Counted from the stretch's first letter, positions 46,111-54,410 are shown. The stretch: 64,000 bases of DNA from SABI01 sp963663665 (GCA_963663665.2 CAXXKP010000001.1:1240001-1304000), one strand, 5' to 3'. Numbers and translations are program-made. Notes: generated by a model from the sequence alone, not told the origin.

Positions 46111-47067
46111 ATGCAAGGCGAATCAATACAGAGACATAATGCAGTTAGTAAGAAAAATGTTTCTACCTATCTCCAAATGATTGATGAGATATTCGGAATT
46201 GAAAAAATATTATCTGGGGCTAACGATACAGCGGATACGATAGCTTATTATAGAGCAAGCCACTTGGCTTACAATGTATTACACTCTCGACAGGGTGCTG
46301 TACATATGGCCTTATCGATAGATGGGATTTTTTCCAAAGAAGATTATAAAAGGCAGCCGGAGTATATTGAGGAGATTATCAGGAAAAATTCTTGTAAAAG
46401 GATCCTCGAATTAGGAAGTGGCAATGGATACAATTCAATTTGGTTGGCAAATAATAATCCTGATGTCCAGTTTTCTGGCATTGATCTAACACCTTTACAT
46501 ATAAAATATAGTAAGAATCGTTCTAAGAATATTACTAATCTTCAATTTATTGAATCTGATTTTGAAGATATTCACTTGCAAGGTAATTCGTATGATTTGA
46601 TTTTTGCAGTCGAAAGCATTTGCCATGCACATGATCTTGTGGAGGTCCTTAAAAATATGTTTCGTATGCTTAATGAAGGAGGGACAATTGTGATATTCGA
46701 TGGCTTTCGAAGACAAGATCCTGACGACCTTGAGCTAGATTTATGTACTGTGACAAAGCTAGTAGAAAAATCTATGGCGGTAGGAAACGGAAGAACAATC
46801 TCTCAATTTATGAAGGCTCTTGTGGCTGCCGGATTTAAGGACATAGTAATTGAGGATTTTTCTGAGAACATCATGCCAAATCTTCTCAAACTGCAGAGTA
46901 CTGCATTGCATTTCTATAAAAACCTTCACCGTGCAAAGTTTATTAAAGCTCTATTACCTTTTCGTCTAGTTCAAAATGCTATTGCTGGTCTTTTAATGCC
47001 ATTTACAGTTGAACAAAAAATACAAGGTTATTACAGAATCGTTGCTAAGAGAAGGCGGGTTGATTAA
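46111..47067 (+). CDS. Class I SAM-dependent methyltransferase
   Basis: 318 residues. Rossmann methyltransferase: motif I ILELGSGNGY (98-107), acidic end of strand 2 in FSGIDLTP (Asp125), LIFAVESICHAHD for motif II-III and the EGGTIVIFDGFRR strand. An N-terminal region of about 90 residues and a basic C-terminus surround it. The layout resembles small-molecule or lipid methyltransferases (the UbiE/sterol type), but the substrate cannot be told. It stands alone between gene-free gaps. Confidence 0.8.
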   Translation: MQGESIQRHNAVSKKNVSTYLQMIDEIFGIEKILSGANDTADTIAYYRASHLAYNVLHSRQGAVHMALSIDGIFSKEDYKRQPEYIEEIIRKNSCKRILELGSGNGYNSIWLANNNPDVQFSGIDLTPLHIKYSKNRSKNITNLQFIESDFEDIHLQGNSYDLIFAVESICHAHDLVEVLKNMFRMLNEGGTIVIFDGFRRQDPDDLELDLCTVTKLVEKSMAVGNGRTISQFMKALVAAGFKDIVIEDFSENIMPNLLKLQSTALHFYKNLHRAKFIKALLPFRLVQNAIAGLLMPFTVEQKIQGYYRIVAKRRRVD

Positions 47068-47176
47068 TAAATGTGGCTAATGCGAGCAGTAATATAAAGA
47101 GTCTACTTAATAAGGAAGAAATATAGAAAAAATAAGATCCCATGGGAACTGAGGAATTCATCGTTTAGTATCTTAA

Positions 47177-47217
47177 AAAAGTCCAACTTTTTGTCCGCAT
47201 CCTCTAGTTGGACTTTT
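47177..47217. terminator. Bidirectional terminator hairpin
   Basis: A perfect 12-bp inverted repeat (AAAAGTCCAACT at 47177-47188, its complement at 47206-47217) with a 17-base loop, between the convergent methyltransferase and radC genes. Its A/T ends suit termination in both directions. Confidence 0.65.
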
Positions 47218-47298
47218 ATATTACAATAAACATAAAGCTACTCTTATGCTTCTTAGATAGGGCATTTTACTCTTCCATGCTTGCCCATTTTGAGTACC

Positions 47299-47994
47299 TC
47301 ACCATTCATCATTCTCTAGCATAGACCTATAGGATTCATCACTAAATATAAGGTGATCGAGTACTTTAATACCCAATAATTCTCCAGCATCCTTTAACCT
47401 CTTTGTGATATTTCTGTCATCAGCACTTGGTAGGAGCATTTTGCTTGGATGGTTATGAGCCACGATGATTGCAGTTGCTCTCTCACGTAGAGGAGTGCTG
47501 AATACCTCTCTTGGATGGACCAGCGTGTGATTAACAAGACCTATAGAAACTGTCGTGATACTCATAACTTCATGTGCGCCATTGAGTGAGATACATAAAA
47601 AATGTTCTTGTAACCGATTGCCTATATGTTGGATGAGAGGGAATACATCTCCTGGGAAGATGATCTGTTTTCTTCTAGAAGGAAGTCTTCTTCGTCCTAA
47701 TTCTAAGGCTGCACAGATAAGAGTAGCTTTTGCCTTACCTAATCCTTCAATACTAATTAAATCCTTTACTTCAAGTTGTTTTTCAATAGGCTGTGAATCA
47801 AGAATATGCAGGATGTTACGAGCAAGATTTGTCGCAGGATTTCTTGAAGTTCCTGAACCAATCATGATTGTAATAAGTTCATTATCTGAAAGTGATAAAG
47901 CCCCTAATGATTCAAGTCTTTCTCTAGGTCTTTCATTAATTGGGAGTTCTTTAATATTGATGTTTGTTGATGGTTGCTGAGTATATTGTTTCAT
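47299..47994 (-). CDS. radC: RadC-family JAMM-domain protein
   Basis: 231 residues. Helix-hairpin-helix region near 80-97 (SIEGLGKAKATLI) and a JAMM metal site HNHPSK...SADD (His180, His182, Asp193). Despite its name the role in DNA repair is unproven. Full-length and intact. It is separated from the neighbouring insertion element by about 90 bases. Confidence 0.93.
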   Translation of the reverse strand: MKQYTQQPSTNINIKELPINERPRERLESLGALSLSDNELITIMIGSGTSRNPATNLARNILHILDSQPIEKQLEVKDLISIEGLGKAKATLICAALELGRRRLPSRRKQIIFPGDVFPLIQHIGNRLQEHFLCISLNGAHEVMSITTVSIGLVNHTLVHPREVFSTPLRERATAIIVAHNHPSKMLLPSADDRNITKRLKDAGELLGIKVLDHLIFSDESYRSMLENDEW

Positions 47995-48086
47995 GTATTA
48001 CAATACCTACAATTAAATGAATCTGCTTCATCTACTATAACGTTTTGAGATGATAGTTGTTTCGTTCTCATGAAGTGATCGCAGAA

Positions 48087-48109
48087 TATGCTAAGCCCTT
48101 CGTCTAGAC
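48087..48109. repeat. Right terminal inverted repeat of the IS3 element
   Basis: TATGCTAAGCCCTTCGTCTA and the next three bases; pairs imperfectly with the complement of 49398-49420. Lies 26 bases past the orfB stop codon. Confidence 0.6.
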
Positions 48110-48134
48110 ATATAACAAAAATATAAAGAATATT

Positions 48135-49073
48135 TTATGCTATCTGTTTATCATTTTCCCCCACTGGGAAACATCCTGGTTCATATACTTCATGTGGTGT
48201 TTGGTAGTCCAAGCTTTGATGAAGTCTTTTGTTATTGAAGAAATCAATAAATGTATCCAATCCATTAGAAAGCTGTGTCATCGTAAGGTAGTCATGAAGA
48301 AAAATACATTGATATTTTAAAGTTCTAAACCAACGCTCAATAAATATATTGTCCAAACATCTTCCAATTCCATCCATACTTATTCGAATATCTCTATTCT
48401 GCAGCATTTCTACAAACTCGTTACTCGTGTACTGCGACCCAGCGTCTGTATTAAAGATAGCTGGTTCTCCATATTTCTCAATAGCAGCTAATACGACGTC
48501 TACACAAAACGGTGTATCCATAGTGTTGCTCAGGCTCCAAGAGAGAATCTTTCTGCTAAAGAGATCTATAACAGCAGTAAAGTACACCATTCCTCCTAGG
48601 AGCTTAATATAGGTAATATCGGTGGTTCAAATTTCATTAACAAATTGTGCTTTTCTATTTCTCAGTAAATAAGGGAATTTGCCAGCTTTGTTCTTGCTAT
48701 TTCTCGTGGTTTTAAACATTGGAGCTAATCCCTGTATACCTAACAATCTATACAGACGCCTTACTCGCTTCTCTGTGGCATCACTGTGTCCTTCTCTTTT
48801 AAGGTACATAGACATCTTTAAATACCCATAGGTAGGGTATTTGACCCACTCGTCCATCACAATCTCTGCAAATGCTTTATCTTTGTCAAATAACTCTTGT
48901 TTCATTCTCTCATGCTCTTTATGATGATCTCTCCAGTAGTAATAGGAAGAACGAGCAATCTTAAGTATTTCACATTGCTCTTTGATAGATAATGTATGTT
49001 TTTTCTCACCTTTTTTAGGAGTCGCTAGTTCTATATCTACCAAAGAACACAAGTTAGTACCTATAAATTCCAC
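48135..49073 (-). pseudogene. IS3-family transposase OrfB with in-frame stop
   Basis: The DDE transposase reads continuously except for one TGA at 48629-48627, between QFVNEI and TTDITYIKL. Relatives have Trp at this point (the WxTDITYI motif), so a TGG to TGA change broke it. The upstream part keeps the HTH_21 region (LSIKEQCEILKIARSSYYYW, TYGYLKMSMYL); the downstream part keeps catalytic residues in AVIDLFSRK, NTDAGSQYTS and ERWFRTLKYQ. Without read-through the protein cannot be made whole. Confidence 0.88.
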
Positions 49074-49344
49074 TTTTTTTTATGAGCTCATTCTCTATTT
49101 TGGCTTTCCCTAGCTCTCTATAGGCCTCATCAATCTTTTCATTGGCTTCAGCAAGTTCCTTCTTTAACTGTTGAACTTCTTTAGAGAACGCGCCAGTGAC
49201 AAACTCTTTTTTCCAATTAGAGACCATACTTGCCGCAATTCCATACTTTGCAGCAATCTCGTTAACTGGCATTCGCTCTTTAAGGGCTTCAATTGCTACT
49301 TCTTTCTTAAAAGCTTCGGTGAAAGTTTTTCTGTTTCTACCCAC
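49054..49344 (-). CDS. IS3-family transposase OrfA
   Basis: 96 residues: helix-turn-helix (KFTEAFKKEV-like start, VNEIAAKYGIAASMVSNWKKEF) and a leucine-zipper-like coiled coil (about 50-85). It ends 20 bases inside orfB. A run of eight A before G (49081-49074) lies at the junction. In this copy orfB is in the +1 frame relative to orfA, and the usual -1 slip would run into TAG after three codons, so a base may have been lost or gained in the run. Confidence 0.85.
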   Translation of the reverse strand: MGRNRKTFTEAFKKEVAIEALKERMPVNEIAAKYGIAASMVSNWKKEFVTGAFSKEVQQLKKELAEANEKIDEAYRELGKAKIENELIKKSGIYRY

Positions 49345-49397
49345 CTAGCAGCTCCTTGTTATAAGATAGCAAACATTCTTTATTTTTTTAAGTCACT

Positions 49398-49420
49398 GTC
49401 CAACTTTCGGTCTTAGTATA
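49398..49420. repeat. Left terminal inverted repeat of the IS3 element
   Basis: Read from outside: TATACTAAGACCGAAAGTTG and the next three bases, 54 bases upstream of orfA. AAAGTTGGAC is a pattern common at ends of IS3-family elements. Confidence 0.6.
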
Positions 49421-49494
49421 GAATGATATAGCTGTGTATGTAACAATTCAGGATGAAAAAATATTTTTTATAAAAAAGGATTAGAAAGAGAGAA

Positions 49495-49568
49495 TGAATG
49501 CGGCGGGATTCGAACCCACGACCTCTGCCTCCGGAGGGCAGCGTTCTATCCAGCTGAACTACGCATCC
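49495..49568 (-). tRNA. tRNA-Arg (anticodon CCG)
   Basis: 74 bases without an encoded CCA. Acceptor stem GGATGCG with CGCATTC (one G-T pair), D arm with AGCTGGA, anticodon stem CTGCC/GGCAG around CTCCGGA (anticodon CCG, reading CGG), T arm with GGTTCGAATCC. The 3' end lies 75 bases from the IS3 element. Confidence 0.95.
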
Positions 49569-49797
49569 AATTAATGAATATGATATGGCAATTTTAATGT
49601 ACGAGTAAAGAGGCATAGTACATTCTTCAAAAAAATTAACCTGTAAATCTTCACAGGATAAGGAATTTGTTGTATCTAATTAAACTGTAATACATCACAT
49701 CTTACCTATATGTGACATATGTTAAATAATATAAACATATATATAATAACAAAATATAATATATTTAAAAAATATAAAATGAAATATAAACAAAGTA

Positions 49798-49826
49798 TTG
49801 ACATCACTCTAATGTTTTATTAACAT
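49798..49826 (+). promoter_or_regulatory. Strong promoter for the secreted protein at 49853
   Basis: TTGACA (49798-49803), 17-base spacer, TAACAT (49821-49826). The 100 bases upstream are almost pure A and T, as in UP-element-like sequences that raise promoter strength. Confidence 0.65.
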
Positions 49827-49852
49827 ATGACTAAGATTTATGGAGGTATTGT

Positions 49853-50410
49853 TTGAGAAAATTACTAATCATTGCACTATTATTATTCTCTATCCCCTCC
49901 CTCGTGTTCTCACAACGTACATTATTTGTTGGTACTATTCCGTTAAATGGAAGAATTCCTTTACAGGAGACTTTTTCTTTAGATGTAACATTTCAGGTTC
50001 CATTCTTGCTAAATCAGAATATTGCAGGTGGCCAGTACCAAATAGCAACATATGAGTTCTTTTCCAATAGCCCAGATATTATTTATCAAATGAGACTTTC
50101 ACCTGGGATAGATACGAGATTGGGTAAAGGTATATTTGCTTTTAGAAATATAACAGAGGGTGGATTAGATACTGGAGGGAATCCAATTCCTTTCAGGCTT
50201 GTTGTAAAAGATTCTCTTGATCGAGAGGAGGTCTCGAATGATGAGTTCCGTTCAGTAGCGAAGAACATTGGAATACTTATTGGCTCTCGTTACCAAGAAA
50301 AAGGATCAATTTTTGTTGCATTCCCTTCTTTGAGTGAAGGGTTCGACGCCACAGAATTCACATCAGGTTTCTATGAGGCCTCAATTTTTGTAGAAGTTAT
50401 GGTTGATTGA
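49853..50410 (+). CDS. Secreted protein of unknown function
   Basis: 185 residues starting with TTG; GGAGG at 49842-49846 supports it. Signal peptide KLLIIALLLFSIPSLVFS with cleavage near residue 20. The mature part of about 165 residues is strand-rich, without Cys, and could be a beta-sandwich (fimbrial or coat-like), but no family was recognised. It has its own strong promoter and terminator and is monocistronic, which suggests high expression of a surface or periplasmic protein. Confidence 0.65.
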   Translation: MRKLLIIALLLFSIPSLVFSQRTLFVGTIPLNGRIPLQETFSLDVTFQVPFLLNQNIAGGQYQIATYEFFSNSPDIIYQMRLSPGIDTRLGKGIFAFRNITEGGLDTGGNPIPFRLVVKDSLDREEVSNDEFRSVAKNIGILIGSRYQEKGSIFVAFPSLSEGFDATEFTSGFYEASIFVEVMVD

Positions 50411-50430
50411 TAGAGTATTTATGAAAAACA

Positions 50431-50470
50431 CCTCCATAAACATATATTCATGTAATGGAGGTTTTTTTTT
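50431..50470 (+). terminator. Rho-independent terminator
   Basis: CCTCCAT (50431-50437) pairs with ATGGAGG (50455-50461); the loop can fold further (CAT/ATG). Nine T follow directly. Confidence 0.88.
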
Positions 50471-50475
50471 GCACA

Positions 50476-50484
50476 TGCTATACT
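50476..50484 (+). promoter_or_regulatory. Extended -10 promoter for the nucleotidyltransferase
   Basis: TGCTATACT at 50476-50484, immediately after the T run of the preceding terminator and 34 bases before the next start codon. No good -35 (the terminator occupies its place). Confidence 0.5.
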
Positions 50485-50517
50485 TCCATAACAAGATATT
50501 CGATTTGGGAGGGACAC

Positions 50518-51423
50518 GTGAAACCAATTTTAGTAGTAATGGCAGCAGGAATGGGAAGTCGTTATGGTGGGGTAAAACAAATAGATGCTGTAGGTCTTGA
50601 TAATGAAGCATTACTTGATTATTCAACATATGATGCACTTCAAAGCGGATTTGGAAAAGTTATTTATATCATTAGAAAAGATATAGAAAAAGACTTTAGA
50701 TCTCGCATATTCGATCGTGTAGCTCAGCATTGTGATGCCACATATGTGTTCCAAGAATTGACGACACTATTAGATGAGAATCAAATCGCACTTTCTAAGG
50801 ATAGAAAGAAACCTTGGGGAACTGTTCATGCGGTACTTAGTGCAAAAGAGAAGATTAACTCTCCTTTCTGTGTTATTAATAGCGATGATTTTTATGGAAG
50901 AGAGGCTTTCCAAATCATGGGGAATCATCTCTCAACCCTAGATAATGATTCATTAGAACAGGCAATGGTTGGATATGTACTAAAGAATACCACAAGCCGA
51001 AGCGGGTCTGTTTCACGAGCTATTTGTGGAGTGAAAGATGGGTATTTAGAGTCAATGAGAGAAAATAAGGTAATCTATCATGAAGGAGATTCTATTTTCT
51101 CTGATATTGATGGAACTAAAAAACTTCTTACTGGTAATGAATGGGTAAGTATGAATTATTTTGGGTATACTCAATTTGCCCTTGATTATTTTAGCGATTA
51201 TTTTGATAAATTTATAAAGGATGCTATTACCACAGCAAAGGAAGAGAGTTATCTTCCAGAAGCTTCTAGTGAAATGATCAAAAATACTGATGCAAAGATG
51301 AGATTCTATACTACTCAAGAAAGATGGTTTGGGATGACTTACTCAGAAGATCGTCAAATGGTTAAAGATGAGATTTCTAAAAAGATTCAACAACACATAT
51401 ATCCAGAAAAACTCTGGAAATAA
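50518..51423 (+). CDS. Nucleotidyltransferase, NTP_transferase family
   Basis: 301 residues from the GTG at 50518 (GGAGG 5 bases upstream). N-terminal nucleotide-binding signature VVMAAGMGSRYGGVKQ (residues 6-21) and the metal-binding strand VINSDDFYG. The central PWGTVHAVLSAK matches sugar-1-phosphate nucleotidyltransferases. Probably forms an NDP-sugar or similar activated compound; the substrate is not known. No cell-wall or polysaccharide gene stands beside it. Confidence 0.8.
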   Translation: MKPILVVMAAGMGSRYGGVKQIDAVGLDNEALLDYSTYDALQSGFGKVIYIIRKDIEKDFRSRIFDRVAQHCDATYVFQELTTLLDENQIALSKDRKKPWGTVHAVLSAKEKINSPFCVINSDDFYGREAFQIMGNHLSTLDNDSLEQAMVGYVLKNTTSRSGSVSRAICGVKDGYLESMRENKVIYHEGDSIFSDIDGTKKLLTGNEWVSMNYFGYTQFALDYFSDYFDKFIKDAITTAKEESYLPEASSEMIKNTDAKMRFYTTQERWFGMTYSEDRQMVKDEISKKIQQHIYPEKLWK

Positions 51424-51438
51424 CTTCTTGATATGAGT

Positions 51439-52341
51439 TTAGTGATGGTCGAGAGGGTAAAAACCCTCTCCCATTACTGTATGAGCCTCTTCGATAATCA
51501 TAAAAGCTACAGGGTCGCACTCTCTTACAATAGAAATAAGTGAGCTAATCTTTTGATTTGGAATAACTGTCATAATCACAGGTTTATCTTTTTGGCTATA
51601 GACCCCTTTCCCTTGCAAGTAGGTAGCTCCTCGACCTAATTCTTCAATAATTCTTGATGATATTAAATGGTGTTGATCACTTATAATCAGAGCTGTTTTA
51701 GCATAATGTGTCCCTATATTAAGAACTACATAATTTATCGCAACACTTGAAGTGTAAAGAGCAAGAGTTGCAAATAGTGCACTTTCAATCCCAAAGACGC
51801 AACCACCAATTACTAGAATCAACCCATCCACGATAAATAGTGATGTTCCAATTGCTAGGGGAGAATATTTACTAATAATCTGAGCTAGAATATCAGTACC
51901 GCCAGTATTTGCACCTCCCCTTAATACCAGCCCGACACCAAATCCGATTAAGAGCCCTCCAAAGATTGCAGACAATAGCACATTGATTGAGTCGTTATAA
52001 TCGAGTATGCCATTAAATCCCCAGATATACCCTTCAAGAGTAGTAAATACAGAGAGTAAAAGTGTTCCTAATAATGAAAGATATCCATATCGTGCTCCAA
52101 ATATCTTCATCCCTGCTATAAAGAGTGGAACAGAGAGAATAAAAATAGCTGTCCCTACATCAACATTAAAAAGATGGTAAAGTATAACTGCTATTCCACT
52201 TACTCCCCCCATTGCGAGTCTTGCTGGTGTGATAAAGAGGGTAATTCCAGATGAGGTAACGATAGATCCAATGATGATGAGAAAATAATCTCTAATCTTT
52301 TTTCTATTTTTCATATCTTTCATTATATCCATTAGATGCAT
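51439..52341 (-). CDS. YitT-family membrane protein (DUF161 plus DUF2179)
   Basis: 300 residues from the ATG at 52341, preceded by GAGGG at 8 bases; longer frames from 52419 lack a ribosome site. Five or six membrane helices (about 15-190) carry FGVGLVLRGGANTGGTDILAQI, the family signature; the C-terminal DUF2179 domain (about 210-290) contains RGATYLQGKGVYS. Transport substrate unknown. Its last codons form a perfect 8-bp hairpin (51451-51470). Confidence 0.9.
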   Translation of the reverse strand: MHLMDIMKDMKNRKKIRDYFLIIIGSIVTSSGITLFITPARLAMGGVSGIAVILYHLFNVDVGTAIFILSVPLFIAGMKIFGARYGYLSLLGTLLLSVFTTLEGYIWGFNGILDYNDSINVLLSAIFGGLLIGFGVGLVLRGGANTGGTDILAQIISKYSPLAIGTSLFIVDGLILVIGGCVFGIESALFATLALYTSSVAINYVVLNIGTHYAKTALIISDQHHLISSRIIEELGRGATYLQGKGVYSQKDKPVIMTVIPNQKISSLISIVRECDPVAFMIIEEAHTVMGEGFYPLDHH

Positions 52342-52515
52342 AATGAGAACCCTCATTCGAATATGAACGAACTGTGAAGATTGCATGTTTCCAACATTAG
52401 CTATCCATGCTACCATCAAATGAGTATATTGTTTTTATAACTTTAACATACTTGCATCTATCATGAAATGAAGAGTGAAAAGTTTACACTCTGCCTTATT
52501 AAAGATTATGGTGTG

Positions 52516-52524
52516 TGCTATACT
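52516..52524 (+). promoter_or_regulatory. Extended -10 promoter for the repeat outer-membrane protein
   Basis: TGCTATACT at 52516-52524, 34 bases before the start codon. The same nine-base sequence occurs at 50476. Confidence 0.55.
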
Positions 52525-52557
52525 TACGGATGCATTCTTACTTGGAGGATTTAAGAT

Positions 52558-53625
52558 ATGAAAAACTATAAAAAGATTCTAATCACCCTCATATTCTCAT
52601 TAACTATTTTGGTTCCTATTTCTGCATCTCTTATTACTCTGGATTGGCAATGGGAAGCAAATGATAGTGAAGTTACTACTTTTCGATATAAGCTAAATGA
52701 CGATGCATGGGTTGTCGTTGATCCTTCTATTACTCAATTCGTCCTGACAGGAGTTGATGGAGGTGTTAGTTATTCATTTGAAGTCCAACAATCTTATGAT
52801 GGAATTAACTATAGTGAGAGTGCAATACAGACCTATCTCCCTCCTGTAGAAGAACCTCAAATTGTTGAGCCTGCAATAGTGATACAAGAACCCGTTATTA
52901 TTGAGAATGCTCCCGAAGTTGTCAAAGAACCAATTATTGAAGAACCAATTATCGAAGAACCAATTATTGAGGAACAGCCAGTATTAGCACAAGAGCCTGT
53001 GATTGAAGAAGTTCCTGTTGAAATAGAACAACCTAAAAAGGTTGAAAAATTAACTCCTATTAGCCAGGATGACACGATAATTGAGGCTCTTGATAGTAAT
53101 CCTTGGATGGCTGTAGAATTCCTCCTTGGTACTGGTGGTAAGGGAGATAATTATTTCTTAACCTCTGCGTTTGATCCAGATGGTAATTACCAACCAATTA
53201 GAACAATGATTCTTCCATCTGCCACTTTTGATTTCATTTATGGCAATATTATCACACTTTCACCTGTTGATTCTTTTAATCTGAGAGCTGGTGTTGGATT
53301 TAACCTCTATGAGATAACTGCAACAAATACTACGGTTATAGGTTCTGATGTCCACGTTGGTCTTGTCTATAACAGGAAAATGAATGAGAAAATTACTCTT
53401 ACTTCAGGATTAGGATTATCTTTAATGTTCACAACGGTTGATATTAGTACAGCAGGTGCTCCAGTTCTATTCTATGGTCCATATATTTCGGTTGGAATGC
53501 GTTATCAAATTAGTGATATTTTCGCTCTTGTGGCAAATGCAGAAACAAAACTACTCTTTAGTGATGCCTTTACACCTTATGAACTTACAGGTATTGTACG
53601 TGTAGGGTTTACATATCGATTCTAA
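52558..53625 (+). CDS. Outer-membrane protein with Pro/Glu-rich spacer
   Basis: 355 residues. Signal peptide (1-23, ISA cleavage), a small beta-sandwich-like domain (about 25-95), a Pro/Glu/Ile-rich spacer (97-164) with tandem EPIIE units, and a C-terminal barrel-like domain (about 175-355) ending in FTYRF, a good outer-membrane assembly signal. The spacer could span the periplasm or the peptidoglycan. GGAGG precedes the ATG. No family recognised beyond this outline. Confidence 0.7.
   Translation: MKNYKKILITLIFSLTILVPISASLITLDWQWEANDSEVTTFRYKLNDDAWVVVDPSITQFVLTGVDGGVSYSFEVQQSYDGINYSESAIQTYLPPVEEPQIVEPAIVIQEPVIIENAPEVVKEPIIEEPIIEEPIIEEQPVLAQEPVIEEVPVEIEQPKKVEKLTPISQDDTIIEALDSNPWMAVEFLLGTGGKGDNYFLTSAFDPDGNYQPIRTMILPSATFDFIYGNIITLSPVDSFNLRAGVGFNLYEITATNTTVIGSDVHVGLVYNRKMNEKITLTSGLGLSLMFTTVDISTAGAPVLFYGPYISVGMRYQISDIFALVANAETKLLFSDAFTPYELTGIVRVGFTYRF
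52927..52971 (+). repeat. 15-bp tandem repeat inside the outer-membrane protein gene
   Basis: Three units of GAACCAATTATTGAA (52927-52941, 52942-52956, 52957-52971) with one difference each in units two and three. In frame, each encodes EPIIE. The number of units could change by slippage without a frameshift. Confidence 0.85.
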
Positions 53626-53642
53626 TGAGGTGATGAGATAGC

Positions 53643-54410
53643 ATGAAAGAGAGCCAAATAAAAGCGCATCTAGATTATATATGTTTTGTTCAAGAAACAG
53701 AAGATTATCAAATGACAACAGAGGCAGAACAATATGCTATCGATGTGTTAGATGATGAACTAAGTGGAGATGAGGCAGTTTCAAGGATCCTAGATGAACA
53801 TGGTGTAGCAAGGGCGGCATCTAAACTAGATGAATTATCGGATGATTTATATCCAGGCACGGATGTATATGTAAATTATTTTGGCCTCCAGGATCAAAAA
53901 AAGCTTGATGAAATCGAAACACTGATAGTCTCTGTGCGTATGGCAGAATTGTTAAAGAATGAGTTCGATGGACTATTTGATTTTGATCACCTTAGAGGAG
54001 TACATTTCCAATTATTTAGTGATATTTATCCATTTGCTGGCAAATCACGATATATACCTATCACTCGAAGAACAATGTTTTGTCTTCCCCAATATATTGA
54101 CTCTATGGCAGGGGAGATATTTATTAAGTTAAGAGAAGAAAGGTATCTGCGTAATCAAGAGTTCGAAGAATTTGTTGATAATCTAGCCTATTTTATGGCT
54201 GAAGTTCATGCTCTTCATCCATTTTTAGATGGCAATACCAGAACAATGAGAATATTTTTTCAGCAATTATCGCATCAGGCTAAATGGCATATTAACCCAT
54301 CTGATACCGATGATTCTCGATTATTAGAGGCAGATATCGCTTCTCTAGAGGGAGATTATCAACCTCTTATTAGTTTGTTGCATTCAGCTGTAGAGTCTTT
54401 CAAAAGTTAA
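53643..54410 (+). CDS. Fic/DOC-family protein with N-terminal antitoxin-like segment
   Basis: 255 residues. Residues about 1-55 resemble VbhA-type antitoxins (TTEAEQYAIDVLDDELSGDEAVSRIL); the Fic core runs from about 70. The active-site loop is HPFLDGNTRT (192-201): catalytic His192 is kept, and the usual second Gly is Thr199. The flap region LFSDIYPFAGKSRYIPI is intact. Fic enzymes transfer AMP or other groups to target proteins. In the antitoxin-like part the inhibitory (S/T)xxxE(G/N) motif aligns with VQETED (16-21), keeping only the Glu. Starts 17 bases after the outer-membrane protein gene. Confidence 0.85.
   Translation: MKESQIKAHLDYICFVQETEDYQMTTEAEQYAIDVLDDELSGDEAVSRILDEHGVARAASKLDELSDDLYPGTDVYVNYFGLQDQKKLDEIETLIVSVRMAELLKNEFDGLFDFDHLRGVHFQLFSDIYPFAGKSRYIPITRRTMFCLPQYIDSMAGEIFIKLREERYLRNQEFEEFVDNLAYFMAEVHALHPFLDGNTRTMRIFFQQLSHQAKWHINPSDTDDSRLLEADIASLEGDYQPLISLLHSAVESFKS

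Larger units (their letters stand above)
48087..49420 (-). mobile_element. IS3-family insertion sequence, inactivated
   Basis: Length 1334. Imperfect terminal inverted repeats: TATGCTAAGCCC... at 48087-48109 and, on the other strand, TATACTAAGACC... at 49420-49398 (14 of 23 positions equal). Flanking GAA at 48084-48086 and 49421-49423 fits a 3-bp target duplication, usual for this family. Inside are orfA and a broken orfB on the minus strand. The element lies between radC and tRNA-Arg. Boundaries are inferred from the repeats and not confirmed by an empty-site comparison. Confidence 0.75.

Noticed and set aside
47177..47217. Resemblance of the 12-bp hairpin arm (GTCCAACTTT) to the end of the IS3 element, suggesting a second IS end here
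   Set aside because: The perfect inverted repeat between convergent genes is explained better as a bidirectional terminator, and no transposase sequence lies between it and radC or the methyltransferase.
48627..48629. In-frame TGA as a recoded codon (Trp or selenocysteine)
   Set aside because: TGA is used as a normal stop in many intact genes here (for example hisC and fmt), and the position is a conserved Trp in relatives, so a simple nonsense mutation is enough.
52919..52975. Short regular repeats as a CRISPR array
   Set aside because: The 15-bp units are directly adjacent without spacers and code for a Pro/Glu repeat in an intact gene.
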